DNA of 64,000 nt from contig SZPG01000006.1 of the NCBI GenBank assembly GCA_030263595.1, positions 62,001-126,000 of the forward strand. The letters are read 5' to 3'. Each line of letters opens with the position of its first letter. The stretch's first letter is position 1. Source of the stretch: Chloroflexi bacterium CFX6 (GTDB lineage: Bacteria; Chloroflexota; Anaerolineae; Anaerolineales; Villigracilaceae). The notes beneath the pieces were generated by a model that saw only the letters and a program-made list of their open reading frames with translations, was not told the DNA's origin and ran no database searches. The position numbers and the translations under genes are program-made. This document shows, piece by piece, positions 25,761 to 33,905 of the stretch.

Positions 25761-26345
25761 ATGGACCGACGAATCCTGTACGGGAACATCAAACCTTACG
25801 ACATCGCGCGCGCGTTGATGGCTGAATTCAACCGGGGCAACCTGCATGCCCAGACCGTCGGGCAGGAGGATGAACTCGCCGTCCAGATCGCCACGCGCAT
25901 GGGAGCGCGGTCCGGCGGGCAGACCGCGTTGACCGTTTCGATCCAAACCGTCACAGACGGAGTGATGATCGAGATCGGGCAGCAAGCCTGGCTGGGGGTG
26001 GCGGCAAGCCTGGGTCAGACCGCCTTTTCAGCCCTTCGCAATCCGTTCAGCCTGTTGGGCAGGCTGGACGACCTTGCCCAGGACATCGAAAACATGCAAT
26101 TGAGGGAATCGGTGTTGCGGACGATTGACCGCGCCGCGGCGGCGCTGGGCGCATCGCGCGAACTCTCCGAACGCCTGCGGCGGGTCGTCTGCGAATATTG
26201 CAACACGGCAAACCCGACCGGCGAAGGCTCGTGTATCGCCTGCGGCGCCCCCCTGGGGGATACCTACCCCGTCGCCTGTCCCAACTGCGGATTCGCCGTC
26301 ACGAGCAACGACAAGAGTTGTCCCAATTGCGGGCAACTCTTGTGA
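25761..26345 (+). CDS. Double zinc-ribbon protein
   Basis: 194 residues. The N-terminal 140 residues form an unrecognised alpha/beta domain (MDRRILYGNIKPYDIARAL..., with hydrophobic TDGVMIEIGQQAWLG). The C-terminus carries four Cys pairs: CEYCN, CIACG, CPNCG and CPNCG, enough for two zinc ribbons. It is probably a cytoplasmic adaptor. It lies upstream of the FHA genes in the same direction but has its own leaderless promoter, and the FHA genes have another. A link to the cell-wall cassette is possible but unproven. Confidence 0.7.
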   Translation: MDRRILYGNIKPYDIARALMAEFNRGNLHAQTVGQEDELAVQIATRMGARSGGQTALTVSIQTVTDGVMIEIGQQAWLGVAASLGQTAFSALRNPFSLLGRLDDLAQDIENMQLRESVLRTIDRAAAALGASRELSERLRRVVCEYCNTANPTGEGSCIACGAPLGDTYPVACPNCGFAVTSNDKSCPNCGQLL

Positions 26346-26372
26346 TGTTTCAAAACTGCAATTTCACCCTTC

Positions 26373-26401
26373 TTGCGATTTTCGCGCCTCACACCTATAA
26401 T
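26373..26401 (+). promoter_or_regulatory. Promoter of the fhaA-like operon
   Basis: TTGCGA (26373-26378), 17 bases, TATAAT (26396-26401), 26 bases before the ATG. Confidence 0.65.
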
Positions 26402-26427
26402 AAAACAACGGTGTTTATACAGGTTCG

Positions 26428-27285
26428 ATGATGAACACAAAACTCGATCAACTGGAAGCCAGGCTACAGTCTCTTTTCGAAGACCAGATCATGGCGATTC
26501 TCCCGGGGGTGACCATCGAGGACCGCATCATTCAAAAACTGGCGCTGGCGCTCAGGCAGAACATCGTCAGTCAAAAGGAAAGCGGGGACGTCGCCCCGAA
26601 CGTGTATACGTTGATCGTAGCCTCCGACTCTGCCCCAAAGTGGAGGGACTCCCGGGTCATGGATGCCCTCAAGAAGGTCATCGGCGCGGCGGTCAGGGAT
26701 GTCGGCTTGAACCTGTCGTCGCAATTGACCATCGCGATCACAACCGACAACTCGTACTCGGAAAGGGATGTGACCGTGATCGCGTCCCATAAACTCGAAC
26801 CATTGGAGGATACAAAAGGCATGGCAATTGATTCGCAAAAAGACGACAGGAACACCGACGCCATTCCCGAAAACGCATTCCTCATTGTCGAAGGTGTCAA
26901 GATTTACCCCCTGAAAGAGACGGTGATCAACGTGGGGCGCAGGCTCGAAAATCACCTGGTTATTGACGATCCGCGCATTTCGCGCAACCACGCGCAACTG
27001 CGCGCCATCAACGGAAGATACGTCCTCTTCGACCTGAACTCGACCGGCGGCACGTTCGTCAACGGGCAGCGCACCAGCCAGACAGTGCTGTACCCGGGCG
27101 ACGTCATCTCGCTGGCGGGCGTGGCTTTGATCTTCGGACAGGATAACCCTCCGCCCCGCCCCGACCTCATGGAGACCTCCCCCATCAACGACTCGAACGC
27201 CAGCGAAAGACCCACGGCGACCGTCGAACAGAACACCGTTGACCTGAAGACCGACCGGCTCAAACCCAAAAAATCGAATAAATGA
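26428..27285 (+). CDS. FhaA-like protein: DUF3662 plus FHA domain
   Basis: 285 residues. The N-terminal 120 residues (LEARLQSLFEDQIMAILPG... VYTLIVASDSAPKW) match the DUF3662 domain of mycobacterial FhaA. After a linker, the FHA domain (residues 150-245) is complete: INVGRRLENHLVIDDPRISRNHAQL and DLNSTGGTFVNG, which bind phosphothreonine. In actinobacteria FhaA couples Ser/Thr kinase signalling to lipid II transport and wall synthesis. Here it precedes a second FHA gene (ATGA overlap) and a RodA-PBP fusion, matching that setting. No kinase is in the window. It is cytoplasmic. ATG 26431 is an alternative start. Confidence 0.85.
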   Translation: MMNTKLDQLEARLQSLFEDQIMAILPGVTIEDRIIQKLALALRQNIVSQKESGDVAPNVYTLIVASDSAPKWRDSRVMDALKKVIGAAVRDVGLNLSSQLTIAITTDNSYSERDVTVIASHKLEPLEDTKGMAIDSQKDDRNTDAIPENAFLIVEGVKIYPLKETVINVGRRLENHLVIDDPRISRNHAQLRAINGRYVLFDLNSTGGTFVNGQRTSQTVLYPGDVISLAGVALIFGQDNPPPRPDLMETSPINDSNASERPTATVEQNTVDLKTDRLKPKKSNK

Positions 27286-27761
27286 CCGCGACAATCGTCC
27301 TTGCGCTGAGGATCGGTCTTGCCGTCCTTCTCTATGTATTTCTCTGGCGGGTATTGCAAACGCTTCGACGGGATCTCAGGCAGCAAAGCGACATCCTCTC
27401 CTCACAAAAAAAGCCCGGCCTCCAACTAAGCGCCGTCACGGAAAACGGACGCGAACACGCGTACCGTTTCTGGCAGGACGAGATCACGATCGGGCGCGGT
27501 TCGCATTGCGACGTTTCCCTCGAGGATGAAGCGCTCTCCGCCCGCCACGCCAGAATATCCTACCACCACGGACAGTGGTGGCTGGAAGACCTGGGTTCGA
27601 CCAACGGCACCTTCCTCAATAGGCACCAGATCGTCACCCCCACCGTCATCATCACCGGCGACCTGTTCAAATGCGGAAACACGAACTTCAGACTTCGAAT
27701 CGACTCGTTCGATGGCAGGGCGCACGCGAACACCCAAGACGAAATCGGAGGCTCACAATGA
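27282..27761 (+). CDS. FhaB-like membrane-anchored FHA protein
   Basis: 159 residues. One N-terminal transmembrane helix (IVLALRIGLAVLLYVFLW) is followed by a basic stretch and an FHA domain with ITIGRGSHCDVSLEDEALSA, RHARISY and the Ser/Asn pair of DLGSTNGTFLN. This is the FhaB/FipA layout, a phosphopeptide-reading partner of cell-division and wall proteins. It overlaps fhaA by ATGA upstream and the phosphorylase by ATGA downstream, so translation of the three is coupled. Confidence 0.85.
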   Translation: MTATIVLALRIGLAVLLYVFLWRVLQTLRRDLRQQSDILSSQKKPGLQLSAVTENGREHAYRFWQDEITIGRGSHCDVSLEDEALSARHARISYHHGQWWLEDLGSTNGTFLNRHQIVTPTVIITGDLFKCGNTNFRLRIDSFDGRAHANTQDEIGGSQ

Positions 27762-28621
27762 CCGGGCAAGCGATCATGGCGATCATTGGAGGATCGGGCT
27801 TGTATGACATGCGCGGGCTCCAGGACGCGAGGGAACTGCAAGTGGAAACCCCTTTCGGAAAGCCCAGCGCGCCCATCGTCGTCGGCGCGCTGGAGGGTTT
27901 GCAGGTCGCCTTTCTTGCGCGGCACGGCATTGGGCATCACATCATGCCGGGCGAGGTGCCGTATCGCGCCAACATCTACGCCTTGAAATCGCTGGGCGCG
28001 CAAAGGATCGTCAGCATAAGCGCCTGCGGTTCCCTGAAGGAGGAATTGGAGCCCGGTCACGTCGTGATCCCCGACCAGATCTTCGACAACACCCACAGGC
28101 GCGTCCGTTCGTTCTTCGGGGAGGGATTCGTGGCTCACATCGGCGCGGCGGATCCGTTTTGCGGCGACCTCTCCGGGCAGTTGGAATCAGCCGTCGGCGG
28201 GGCGGGAGGCGTGGTTCATCGTGGCGGAAGTTTCATCGTCATCGAAGGTCCGCGATTTTCCACGAAAGCGGAGTCCAACACCTATCGCTCGTGGGGCATG
28301 TCCATCATCGGCATGACCGCCGCGCCGGAAGCTTTCCTCGCCCGCGAAGCGGAGATGTGTTACGCGACCATGGTGCACGTCACGGATTACGACGTCTGGC
28401 ATGTCGGCGAATCGCCCGTTACCGTCGAAATGGTCATCCAAACCCTGAACAAGAACACCGAACTGGCGCAGGAGGCGGTTCGCATTCTCGCGCGGAACTT
28501 CAAATACGAACGCGAGTGCGAATGCGGACACGCCCTCGCCGCCGCCATGATCACCCACAGGGACGCCATCCCGCCCGAAACGCTTCAAAAACTGGACCTG
28601 CTCGTCGGCAAATATTTATGA
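27758..28621 (+). CDS. mtnP: S-methyl-5'-thioadenosine phosphorylase
   Basis: 287 residues from ATG 27758 (GGAG 7 bases upstream; overlaps the FHA stop). Family signatures: AIIGGSGLYDM, FLARHGIGHHIMPGEVPYRA, SISACGSLKEEL and EGPRFSTKAES, followed by GMTAAPEAFLAREAEMCYA. It splits methylthioadenosine from polyamine or autoinducer synthesis into adenine and methylthioribose-phosphate. Placement inside a wall-synthesis operon is unexpected; it occupies the place where actinobacteria have the PstP phosphatase. A purine nucleoside phosphorylase specificity cannot be fully excluded. Confidence 0.9.
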   Translation: MTGQAIMAIIGGSGLYDMRGLQDARELQVETPFGKPSAPIVVGALEGLQVAFLARHGIGHHIMPGEVPYRANIYALKSLGAQRIVSISACGSLKEELEPGHVVIPDQIFDNTHRRVRSFFGEGFVAHIGAADPFCGDLSGQLESAVGGAGGVVHRGGSFIVIEGPRFSTKAESNTYRSWGMSIIGMTAAPEAFLAREAEMCYATMVHVTDYDVWHVGESPVTVEMVIQTLNKNTELAQEAVRILARNFKYERECECGHALAAAMITHRDAIPPETLQKLDLLVGKYL

Positions 28622-28640
28622 GGACGCTCCGCGACCTTTC

Positions 28641-31061
28641 ATGAATAAAGTCCTTCAAGGAAACCTGTTGAAGATCGCAGGGGGATTTCTGTTCCTGCAC
28701 GCGGTCATCTACACTCTTTCGCCAGCGGTGCGCGAACGCGCCTTTGGAACGAGCCTCCCGTGGACGCATTGGTTCGCGATCCTTGCCTGGGGCGGATTCG
28801 TCCTGCTCATCCACCGGAACCTCCCAAAATACCTGCCCGACGCCGATCCTTATCTTTTCCCTGCGGCGGCTTTACTGAGCGGGTGGGGTATATTGACCAT
28901 CTGGAGGCTCGAACCGGAATTCGGCGCGCGCCAGACGCTCTGGTTCATCCTCGGCATGATCGTTTTCCTTGCGGGGATGCGGCTTCGATCCCTGAAATTC
29001 CTGCAAAGATACAAGTACCTGTTGCTGGTCGGCGGCTTGATCCTTACCGCCCTCACGCTTCTGTTCGGAACCAACCCCAGCGGCTATGGACCCCGCCTTT
29101 GGCTTGGGTGTTGCGACGTGTACTTCCAGCCCTCGGAGCCGCTCAAACTCCTGCTGGTCATTTATCTCGCCGCATATTTTTCGGACAAACTTCCCTATCG
29201 GTTGAAGACCATTCACATCCTGTATCCCACGCTGGTCCTGGGCGGCATCGTCATCATGCTCCTGCTCGCGCAACGCGACCTCGGCACCGCGTCCATTTTT
29301 CTCGCGACGCACACCATCCTCACCTACCTCGCGACAAACCGCAAACGTCTCGTTGTCATCAGCCTCCTCTCCCTGATCGTCGTGGGCATTGCGGGATATT
29401 ATTTCGTTGACATCGTGCAGGTCCGCATCGAAACCTGGTTCTATCCGTGGGACGACCCACAGGGAGGTTCCTATCAGGTCATTCAATCCCTGATCGCCAT
29501 AGCGAACGGGGGCGTCGAGGGGCGCGGACCGGGGCTGGGGAATCCGGGACTCGTGCCGGTCGCCATCTCCGATTTTATCTACGCGGCGATCGCGGAGGAA
29601 ACGGGTCTTTTCGGGACTTTGGGCTTGCTTGCCCTCTTCGGCATTCTCCTCACCCGGGGCTTGCGCGTCGCCCTGCGCGCCCCGGACCTTTTCAAAAGGC
29701 TGCTGGCTGGCGGCATCTCGGCGTACTTCGGAGTTCAAGCCATCCTGATCGTCGGCGGCAACGTGCGCCTTTTGCCCTTGACCGGCGTCACGCTTCCCTT
29801 CGTCTCGTACGGAGGCTCCTCCCTGTTGACATCGTTCATCGCCCTGCTGCTCCTGCTCTTCATCAGCAACCACATGGACGAGGAACCGGCGCCCCTCCCC
29901 AACCCTGCGCCCTACCTTGCGCTAAGCGGCTTTCTTCTGCTTGGCTTGTTCGCCTCCGCGCTGGCAACCGGGTGGTGGGTCGTCGTCCGCGGACCCGACC
30001 TGTTAGCGAGGAACGACAACCTGCGCCGTGTCGTCGAACAAAGATACGTGCCGCGCGGCGCGATCCTGGACCGGTCGAACGCCTTCATCACCGTTACCAC
30101 CGGCAAGCCGGGTTCGTACACCCGCCAATACGCGTACCCGGATCTCGCCCCCATCGTCGGCTACAACGAACCGACGTACGGGCAGGCTGGACTCGAAGCC
30201 GCGCTGGATGGATATCTGCGCGGGCTGAACGGAAATCCCGCCTCGATCATCTGGCTCGACCATTTGCTGTACGGCATGTCGCCGAACGGATTGGACGTGC
30301 GGTTGAGTCTTGATCTGTCCCTGCAATCCCGCGCGGATGAATTAATAAAGGGACGGCGCGGCGCGGTCATCCTCATCAACGCCGAGAGCGGGGAGATCCT
30401 CGTCATGGCTTCGCATCCCACCTTCGACGCGAACCGCCTCCGGGAGACCGGGGCAGACCTCATCCTGGACCCGCAGAAACCCCTCATCAACCGCGCGACG
30501 CTGGGGATGTATCCCGCCGATTCGGCGATGGAGCCGTTTGCGATGGCGTTGTACGGGCATGTGAGCATCAACCAGGAACAATGGAAGTCCGTGCATGAGG
30601 CGTTCGGTTTTTTCAGCGCGCCGGAGTTGAGAATGAATGTCGCACCCGCGCCTGTGCCGGGGGATGGAGGCGATAAGATTCACGTTTCGCCGTTGCAGAT
30701 GGTATTAGCGTCCGCCGCGTTGAGCAACGACGGAACGATCCCCGCGCCGCGCGTGGCGCTGGCAGTGAACACGCCCAGGGATGGCTGGGTGGTGCTTCCA
30801 GCGTTGGGAAAGCCCATCGGAGCGAGCCAGCCATCGGGTACGGAAGAGGCGGCTTTGTCGTACGTCTCGCCGGGGAATAATTACTGGTCGCACGTCGGGC
30901 GGGCGTCGAGCGCGGAATCTCCCGTCACGTGGTTCATAGGCGGGACGCTCGCCAACTGGCAGGCTTCGCCGCTGGCGATCGTCGTTTTGCTGGAGGAGAA
31001 CAACCCGAGGGAGGCGGAACGGATCGGCGGGGAATTGTTGATGGACGCGATGTACCCGTAA
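28641..31061 (+). CDS. RodA/FtsW glycosyltransferase fused to a degenerate penicillin-binding domain
   Basis: 806 residues. Residues 1-440 form a SEDS polymerase with 12 or so helices, including AQRDLGTASIF, ISDFIYAAIAEETGLFG and LPLTGVTLPFVSYGGSS, which polymerises peptidoglycan from lipid II. Residues 440-806 are a class B PBP: a membrane helix, RYVPRGAILDRSN, then the transpeptidase. Its catalytic motifs are broken: the SxxK box reads SAME, KTG reads RAS, and roughly 50 residues around the SxN motif are missing. So the enzyme probably polymerises glycan while the PBP part acts only structurally, for instance in activating SEDS. Last gene of the fhaA operon. Confidence 0.88.
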   Translation: MNKVLQGNLLKIAGGFLFLHAVIYTLSPAVRERAFGTSLPWTHWFAILAWGGFVLLIHRNLPKYLPDADPYLFPAAALLSGWGILTIWRLEPEFGARQTLWFILGMIVFLAGMRLRSLKFLQRYKYLLLVGGLILTALTLLFGTNPSGYGPRLWLGCCDVYFQPSEPLKLLLVIYLAAYFSDKLPYRLKTIHILYPTLVLGGIVIMLLLAQRDLGTASIFLATHTILTYLATNRKRLVVISLLSLIVVGIAGYYFVDIVQVRIETWFYPWDDPQGGSYQVIQSLIAIANGGVEGRGPGLGNPGLVPVAISDFIYAAIAEETGLFGTLGLLALFGILLTRGLRVALRAPDLFKRLLAGGISAYFGVQAILIVGGNVRLLPLTGVTLPFVSYGGSSLLTSFIALLLLLFISNHMDEEPAPLPNPAPYLALSGFLLLGLFASALATGWWVVVRGPDLLARNDNLRRVVEQRYVPRGAILDRSNAFITVTTGKPGSYTRQYAYPDLAPIVGYNEPTYGQAGLEAALDGYLRGLNGNPASIIWLDHLLYGMSPNGLDVRLSLDLSLQSRADELIKGRRGAVILINAESGEILVMASHPTFDANRLRETGADLILDPQKPLINRATLGMYPADSAMEPFAMALYGHVSINQEQWKSVHEAFGFFSAPELRMNVAPAPVPGDGGDKIHVSPLQMVLASAALSNDGTIPAPRVALAVNTPRDGWVVLPALGKPIGASQPSGTEEAALSYVSPGNNYWSHVGRASSAESPVTWFIGGTLANWQASPLAIVVLLEENNPREAERIGGELLMDAMYP

Positions 31062-31085
31062 CGCTGAATTCATCCCGCAGAGTCA

Positions 31086-31116
31086 AAAGAGCCAGGCTCG
31101 ATGCCTGGCTCTTGTT
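31086..31116. terminator. Rho-independent terminator, bidirectional
   Basis: AAGAGCCAGGC / GCCTGGCTCTT with a 5-base loop between the convergent RodA-PBP and ferredoxin genes. Confidence 0.85.
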
Positions 31117-31127
31117 CGTAAAGCAGT

Positions 31128-31541
31128 TTACTTGCCGTCGTCAACGTCCTTCGCGCCGTAGCCGGGACCGGTTTTGAAGAAGTCGTAATTCGGCTGGATG
31201 TCCGGCGTGAGGTCAATCACTTCACCGGCTTCGAGCTGCCTGGCGGTATCGAGGACGATCGGATTGCCGTGATGGTTGGTGCCTTCGAAGTGACCCGTCA
31301 GATCGGCGCGGCTGATGTATTCGCCGCCCTTGGCCGTGTACGCCGAGGGCACCTCATCTTCGGGGAAGATGGCGGCGTAGGGACATTCCGGCACGCACGC
31401 GCCGCAGTCAATACAGGTATCGGGGTCAATGTAGATCCAGGGCCATTCGTTGAGGGGGAAACCGGGGATCATGCACTCCACAGGGCATACTTCGATACAA
31501 CCGCGATCGCGGACGCACAAACTGGTGATGATATGAGTCAT
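31128..31541 (-). CDS. Dicluster ferredoxin with C-terminal extension
   Basis: 137 residues. Cluster one: CVRDRGCIEVCPVEC, a spacing typical of 7Fe/8Fe ferredoxins of the FdxA kind. Cluster two: CIDCGACVPECP, a standard 4Fe-4S motif. The N-terminal 65 residues are the ferredoxin; the last 70 (KGGEYISRADLTGHFEGTNHHG...) form an extension not recognised. Soluble electron carrier; partners are not evident nearby. It has its own promoter and precedes the convergent terminator. Confidence 0.88.
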   Translation of the reverse strand: MTHIITSLCVRDRGCIEVCPVECMIPGFPLNEWPWIYIDPDTCIDCGACVPECPYAAIFPEDEVPSAYTAKGGEYISRADLTGHFEGTNHHGNPIVLDTARQLEAGEVIDLTPDIQPNYDFFKTGPGYGAKDVDDGK

Positions 31542-31583
31542 GGAACCTCTCCTTTTGGGTTTGTGAACTTGCTGGATGCGCTT

Positions 31584-31611
31584 ATTATATCTTGCTTCGA
31601 TTTTCGGACAA
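31584..31611 (-). promoter_or_regulatory. Promoter of the ferredoxin gene
   Basis: Minus strand TTGTCC (31611-31606), 16 bases, TATAAT (31589-31584), about 43 bases before the start. Confidence 0.5.
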
Positions 31612-31626
31612 GATCACTTTGGGATA

Positions 31627-32229
31627 CTATTTGCCGAACTTTTCAGCGACCGCGTCCCAGTTGACCACGTTCCACCATGCGGCGACGTAATCCGGGCGGC
31701 GGTTTTGATAAAGCAGGTAATAGGCATGTTCCCACACGTCAACACCGAGGATGGGGGTCATGCCTTCGGAAAGCGGGTTATCCTGATTTGCCGTGGAAAC
31801 GATTGCCAGGCCGTTCCCTTTTTTGACGAGCCACGCCCACCCGGAACCAAAGCGCCCAACGGCGGATTTGGTGAACTCGTCCTTGAACGCGTCGAACGAC
31901 CCGAAGGCTGCGTCAATCGCCTTTGCCAGTTCCCCTTTGGGGGCGCCTCCGGCTTTGGGTCCCATGATCTCCCAGAACAGATTGTGATTGTACGTGCCGC
32001 CGCCGTGATTGCGGACAACCATTCGCACCGCTTCGGGGACGGCGTTCAGATTGCCCAGCAGGTCTTCGAGCGATTTGCCCCCCAGTTCGGGGGTTTTCTC
32101 CACGGCGCCATTAAGATTGGTAATGTAAGCCTGATGATGCTTCGTATGATGGATCTCCATCGTGCGCGCATCAATGTGCGGTTCGAGAGCGTCGTACGCG
32201 TATGGAAGTTTGGGTAGTTCAAAAGCCAT
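31627..32229 (-). CDS. sodA: Superoxide dismutase, Mn type
   Basis: 200 residues, typical length, without signal peptide. Metal ligands are visible: His in [10 protein letters not shown], His in [10 protein letters not shown], Asp and His in DVWEHAYYL. Gly in [10 protein letters not shown] and Gln in STANQDNPL are the residues that mark Mn rather than Fe enzymes. It removes superoxide in the cytoplasm, suggesting some exposure to oxygen. Strong promoter at 32294-32322. Confidence 0.93.
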   Translation of the reverse strand: MAFELPKLPYAYDALEPHIDARTMEIHHTKHHQAYITNLNGAVEKTPELGGKSLEDLLGNLNAVPEAVRMVVRNHGGGTYNHNLFWEIMGPKAGGAPKGELAKAIDAAFGSFDAFKDEFTKSAVGRFGSGWAWLVKKGNGLAIVSTANQDNPLSEGMTPILGVDVWEHAYYLLYQNRRPDYVAAWWNVVNWDAVAEKFGK

Positions 32230-32293
32230 TGTTTCTCTCCTTTGTGTGAATTGATCTGCCCCAGGCAGATTTGAACGAACTTTGACGCGAAAA

Positions 32294-32322
32294 ATTGTAG
32301 TACCTCAAAGAACGCGTGTCAA
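32294..32322 (-). promoter_or_regulatory. Promoter of sodA
   Basis: Minus strand TTGACA (32322-32317), 17 bases, TACAAT (32299-32294), about 64 bases before the start. Confidence 0.65.
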
Positions 32323-32466
32323 GAAAAATATTCGGCGATTATCACAATGCGCAGGAAGCGTTCTCCCCGGGCGCCGCCCGTCAGGGCGCATTGGACGCTG
32401 CGCGTGAGATGTGGGCAATCACCAGAAATATTCGATCGAAAGGCGCGGGGAAAGCGCGGACGCGGT

Positions 32467-32472
32467 TAAAAT
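32467..32472 (+). promoter_or_regulatory. -10 box, leaderless start of the DMT transporter
   Basis: TAAAAT ends 6 bases before ATG 32479. Confidence 0.45.
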
Positions 32473-32478
32473 CAGCGG

Positions 32479-33405
32479 ATGACCGAACGACGATTCCGCT
32501 TCATCCTTCCCTTCAGCCTGCTCATTGCAATACTGGCTGTCTCCACCGCCTCGATCTTCATCCGCTTCGCGCAAACCGACGGCGCGCCCTCGCTCGTCAT
32601 CGCCGCGCTGCGGCTGACGTTCGCCACGTTGCTGCTTGCCCCCTTCGCGTTGACGCGTCACCGCGCCGAACTAAAAAGCCTCACGCGCAAACAGGTCACG
32701 CTGGGAATCGCGTCGGGGATGTTCCTTGCCGTCCATTTCGCAACGTGGATCTCCTCGCTGGAATACACGTCCGTCGCGAGTTCGGTCGTGTTCGTGTCAA
32801 CGGGTCCGCTTTGGGTGGCGTTGTTGTCGCCGATGTTGTTGAACGAGAAGTCGACGCGCGCGGCGATCGTCGGGTTGGGATTGGCGATTTTGGGCGGGGC
32901 AATTATCGGGTTGTCCGACGCGTGCGCCATCCAGGATGGAATCCAATGCCCGGAGTTGGGTCAGGTCATGCAGGGAGGCGCGATATGGGGAAACTTCCTC
33001 GCGCTGGCGGGCGCGTGGGCGGTGACAGGGTATCTCATCATCGGCAGGAAATTGCGGGCGGGGATGTCGCTCGTGCCGTATATTTTTTTGGTGTATGGGA
33101 TGGCGGCGGCGGCGCTGATCGTCATCATGCTCGCGGCGGAAAAATCGCCTTTCGGATTCGAAGCAAAAACCTATGGCTGGATCTTCCTGCTCGCGGCGAT
33201 CCCGCAATTGATCGGACATTCGACGTATAACTGGGCGCTGCGTTACCTGCCCGCCGCGTTCGTCGCTGTGACCACACTGGGCGAGCCGATCGGTTCCGCC
33301 ATCCTCGCGTTTTTCATCCTGCGCGAGACCCCCTCCGCCGCCGTGATCCTCGGTGGTATATTGATATTGCTCGGCATTTTCCTGGCGTCACGGAACAGAC
33401 AATGA
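32479..33405 (+). CDS. EamA/DMT-family transporter
   Basis: 308 residues with ten predicted transmembrane helices in two EamA repeats (first around VSTASIFIRFAQTDGAPSLV, second around WGNFLALAGAWAVTGYLI). These drug/metabolite-type carriers move amino acids, nucleosides or other small metabolites; the substrate is not predictable. It overlaps the YbaK-type gene by ATGA, so the two form an operon. A -10 box lies directly before the start. Confidence 0.85.
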   Translation: MTERRFRFILPFSLLIAILAVSTASIFIRFAQTDGAPSLVIAALRLTFATLLLAPFALTRHRAELKSLTRKQVTLGIASGMFLAVHFATWISSLEYTSVASSVVFVSTGPLWVALLSPMLLNEKSTRAAIVGLGLAILGGAIIGLSDACAIQDGIQCPELGQVMQGGAIWGNFLALAGAWAVTGYLIIGRKLRAGMSLVPYIFLVYGMAAAALIVIMLAAEKSPFGFEAKTYGWIFLLAAIPQLIGHSTYNWALRYLPAAFVAVTTLGEPIGSAILAFFILRETPSAAVILGGILILLGIFLASRNRQ

Positions 33406-33899
33406 CACAACTCCCCGCCCACACATACCTCGACGAACGGAACATTCCCCATGAGCGAAAAAGTTTTCCCCCCGAAACCGAGAAGGGCGCGGCGAACGTC
33501 GCGCATGTTTTGGGCATTTCGGAAAGACAGGCGGTGAAGACGTTGATCTTCCAGGTGGTGGATACGGGCGAGTGCGTGCTTGTAATGCTGGGCGCGGACC
33601 AGAATGCGATTTCCGGGAATCTCAAGAAGGCAATCGGTTCGCGCAACATCAAAATGGCTGACCCCGATGTCGTGAAAGCGACCACAGGATACGTCATCGG
33701 TTCGATCCCCGCTTTTGGCTGGCAGCCGGAAGGATTCCGCACCTTTCTCGAAGCGAGCCTCGTGAACGAACCCGTTCTCGGCACGGGCGCGGGTCAATGG
33801 GGCGAGGAGATCATGATCACGCCGGAAAATCTCATCCAAGCCAGCGGCGCGATCGCGGTCAATTTGACGGAGAGGGAAAAGCCGGTATTTCCCGACTGA
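33402..33899 (+). CDS. YbaK/ProX-type aminoacyl-tRNA deacylase
   Basis: 165 residues. YbaK/EbsC fold: FPPETEKGAANVAHVLG, the Lys of QAVKTLIFQ that is conserved in Cys-tRNA(Pro) editing enzymes, ATTGYVIGSIPAFGW and LGTGAGQWGEEIMI. Such proteins hydrolyse mischarged tRNAs in trans. ATGA overlap with the transporter upstream; converges with the hydroxylase gene 6 bases away. The precise tRNA target is uncertain. Confidence 0.85.
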   Translation: MTQLPAHTYLDERNIPHERKSFPPETEKGAANVAHVLGISERQAVKTLIFQVVDTGECVLVMLGADQNAISGNLKKAIGSRNIKMADPDVVKATTGYVIGSIPAFGWQPEGFRTFLEASLVNEPVLGTGAGQWGEEIMITPENLIQASGAIAVNLTEREKPVFPD

Positions 33900-33905
33900 T
33901 AATCG

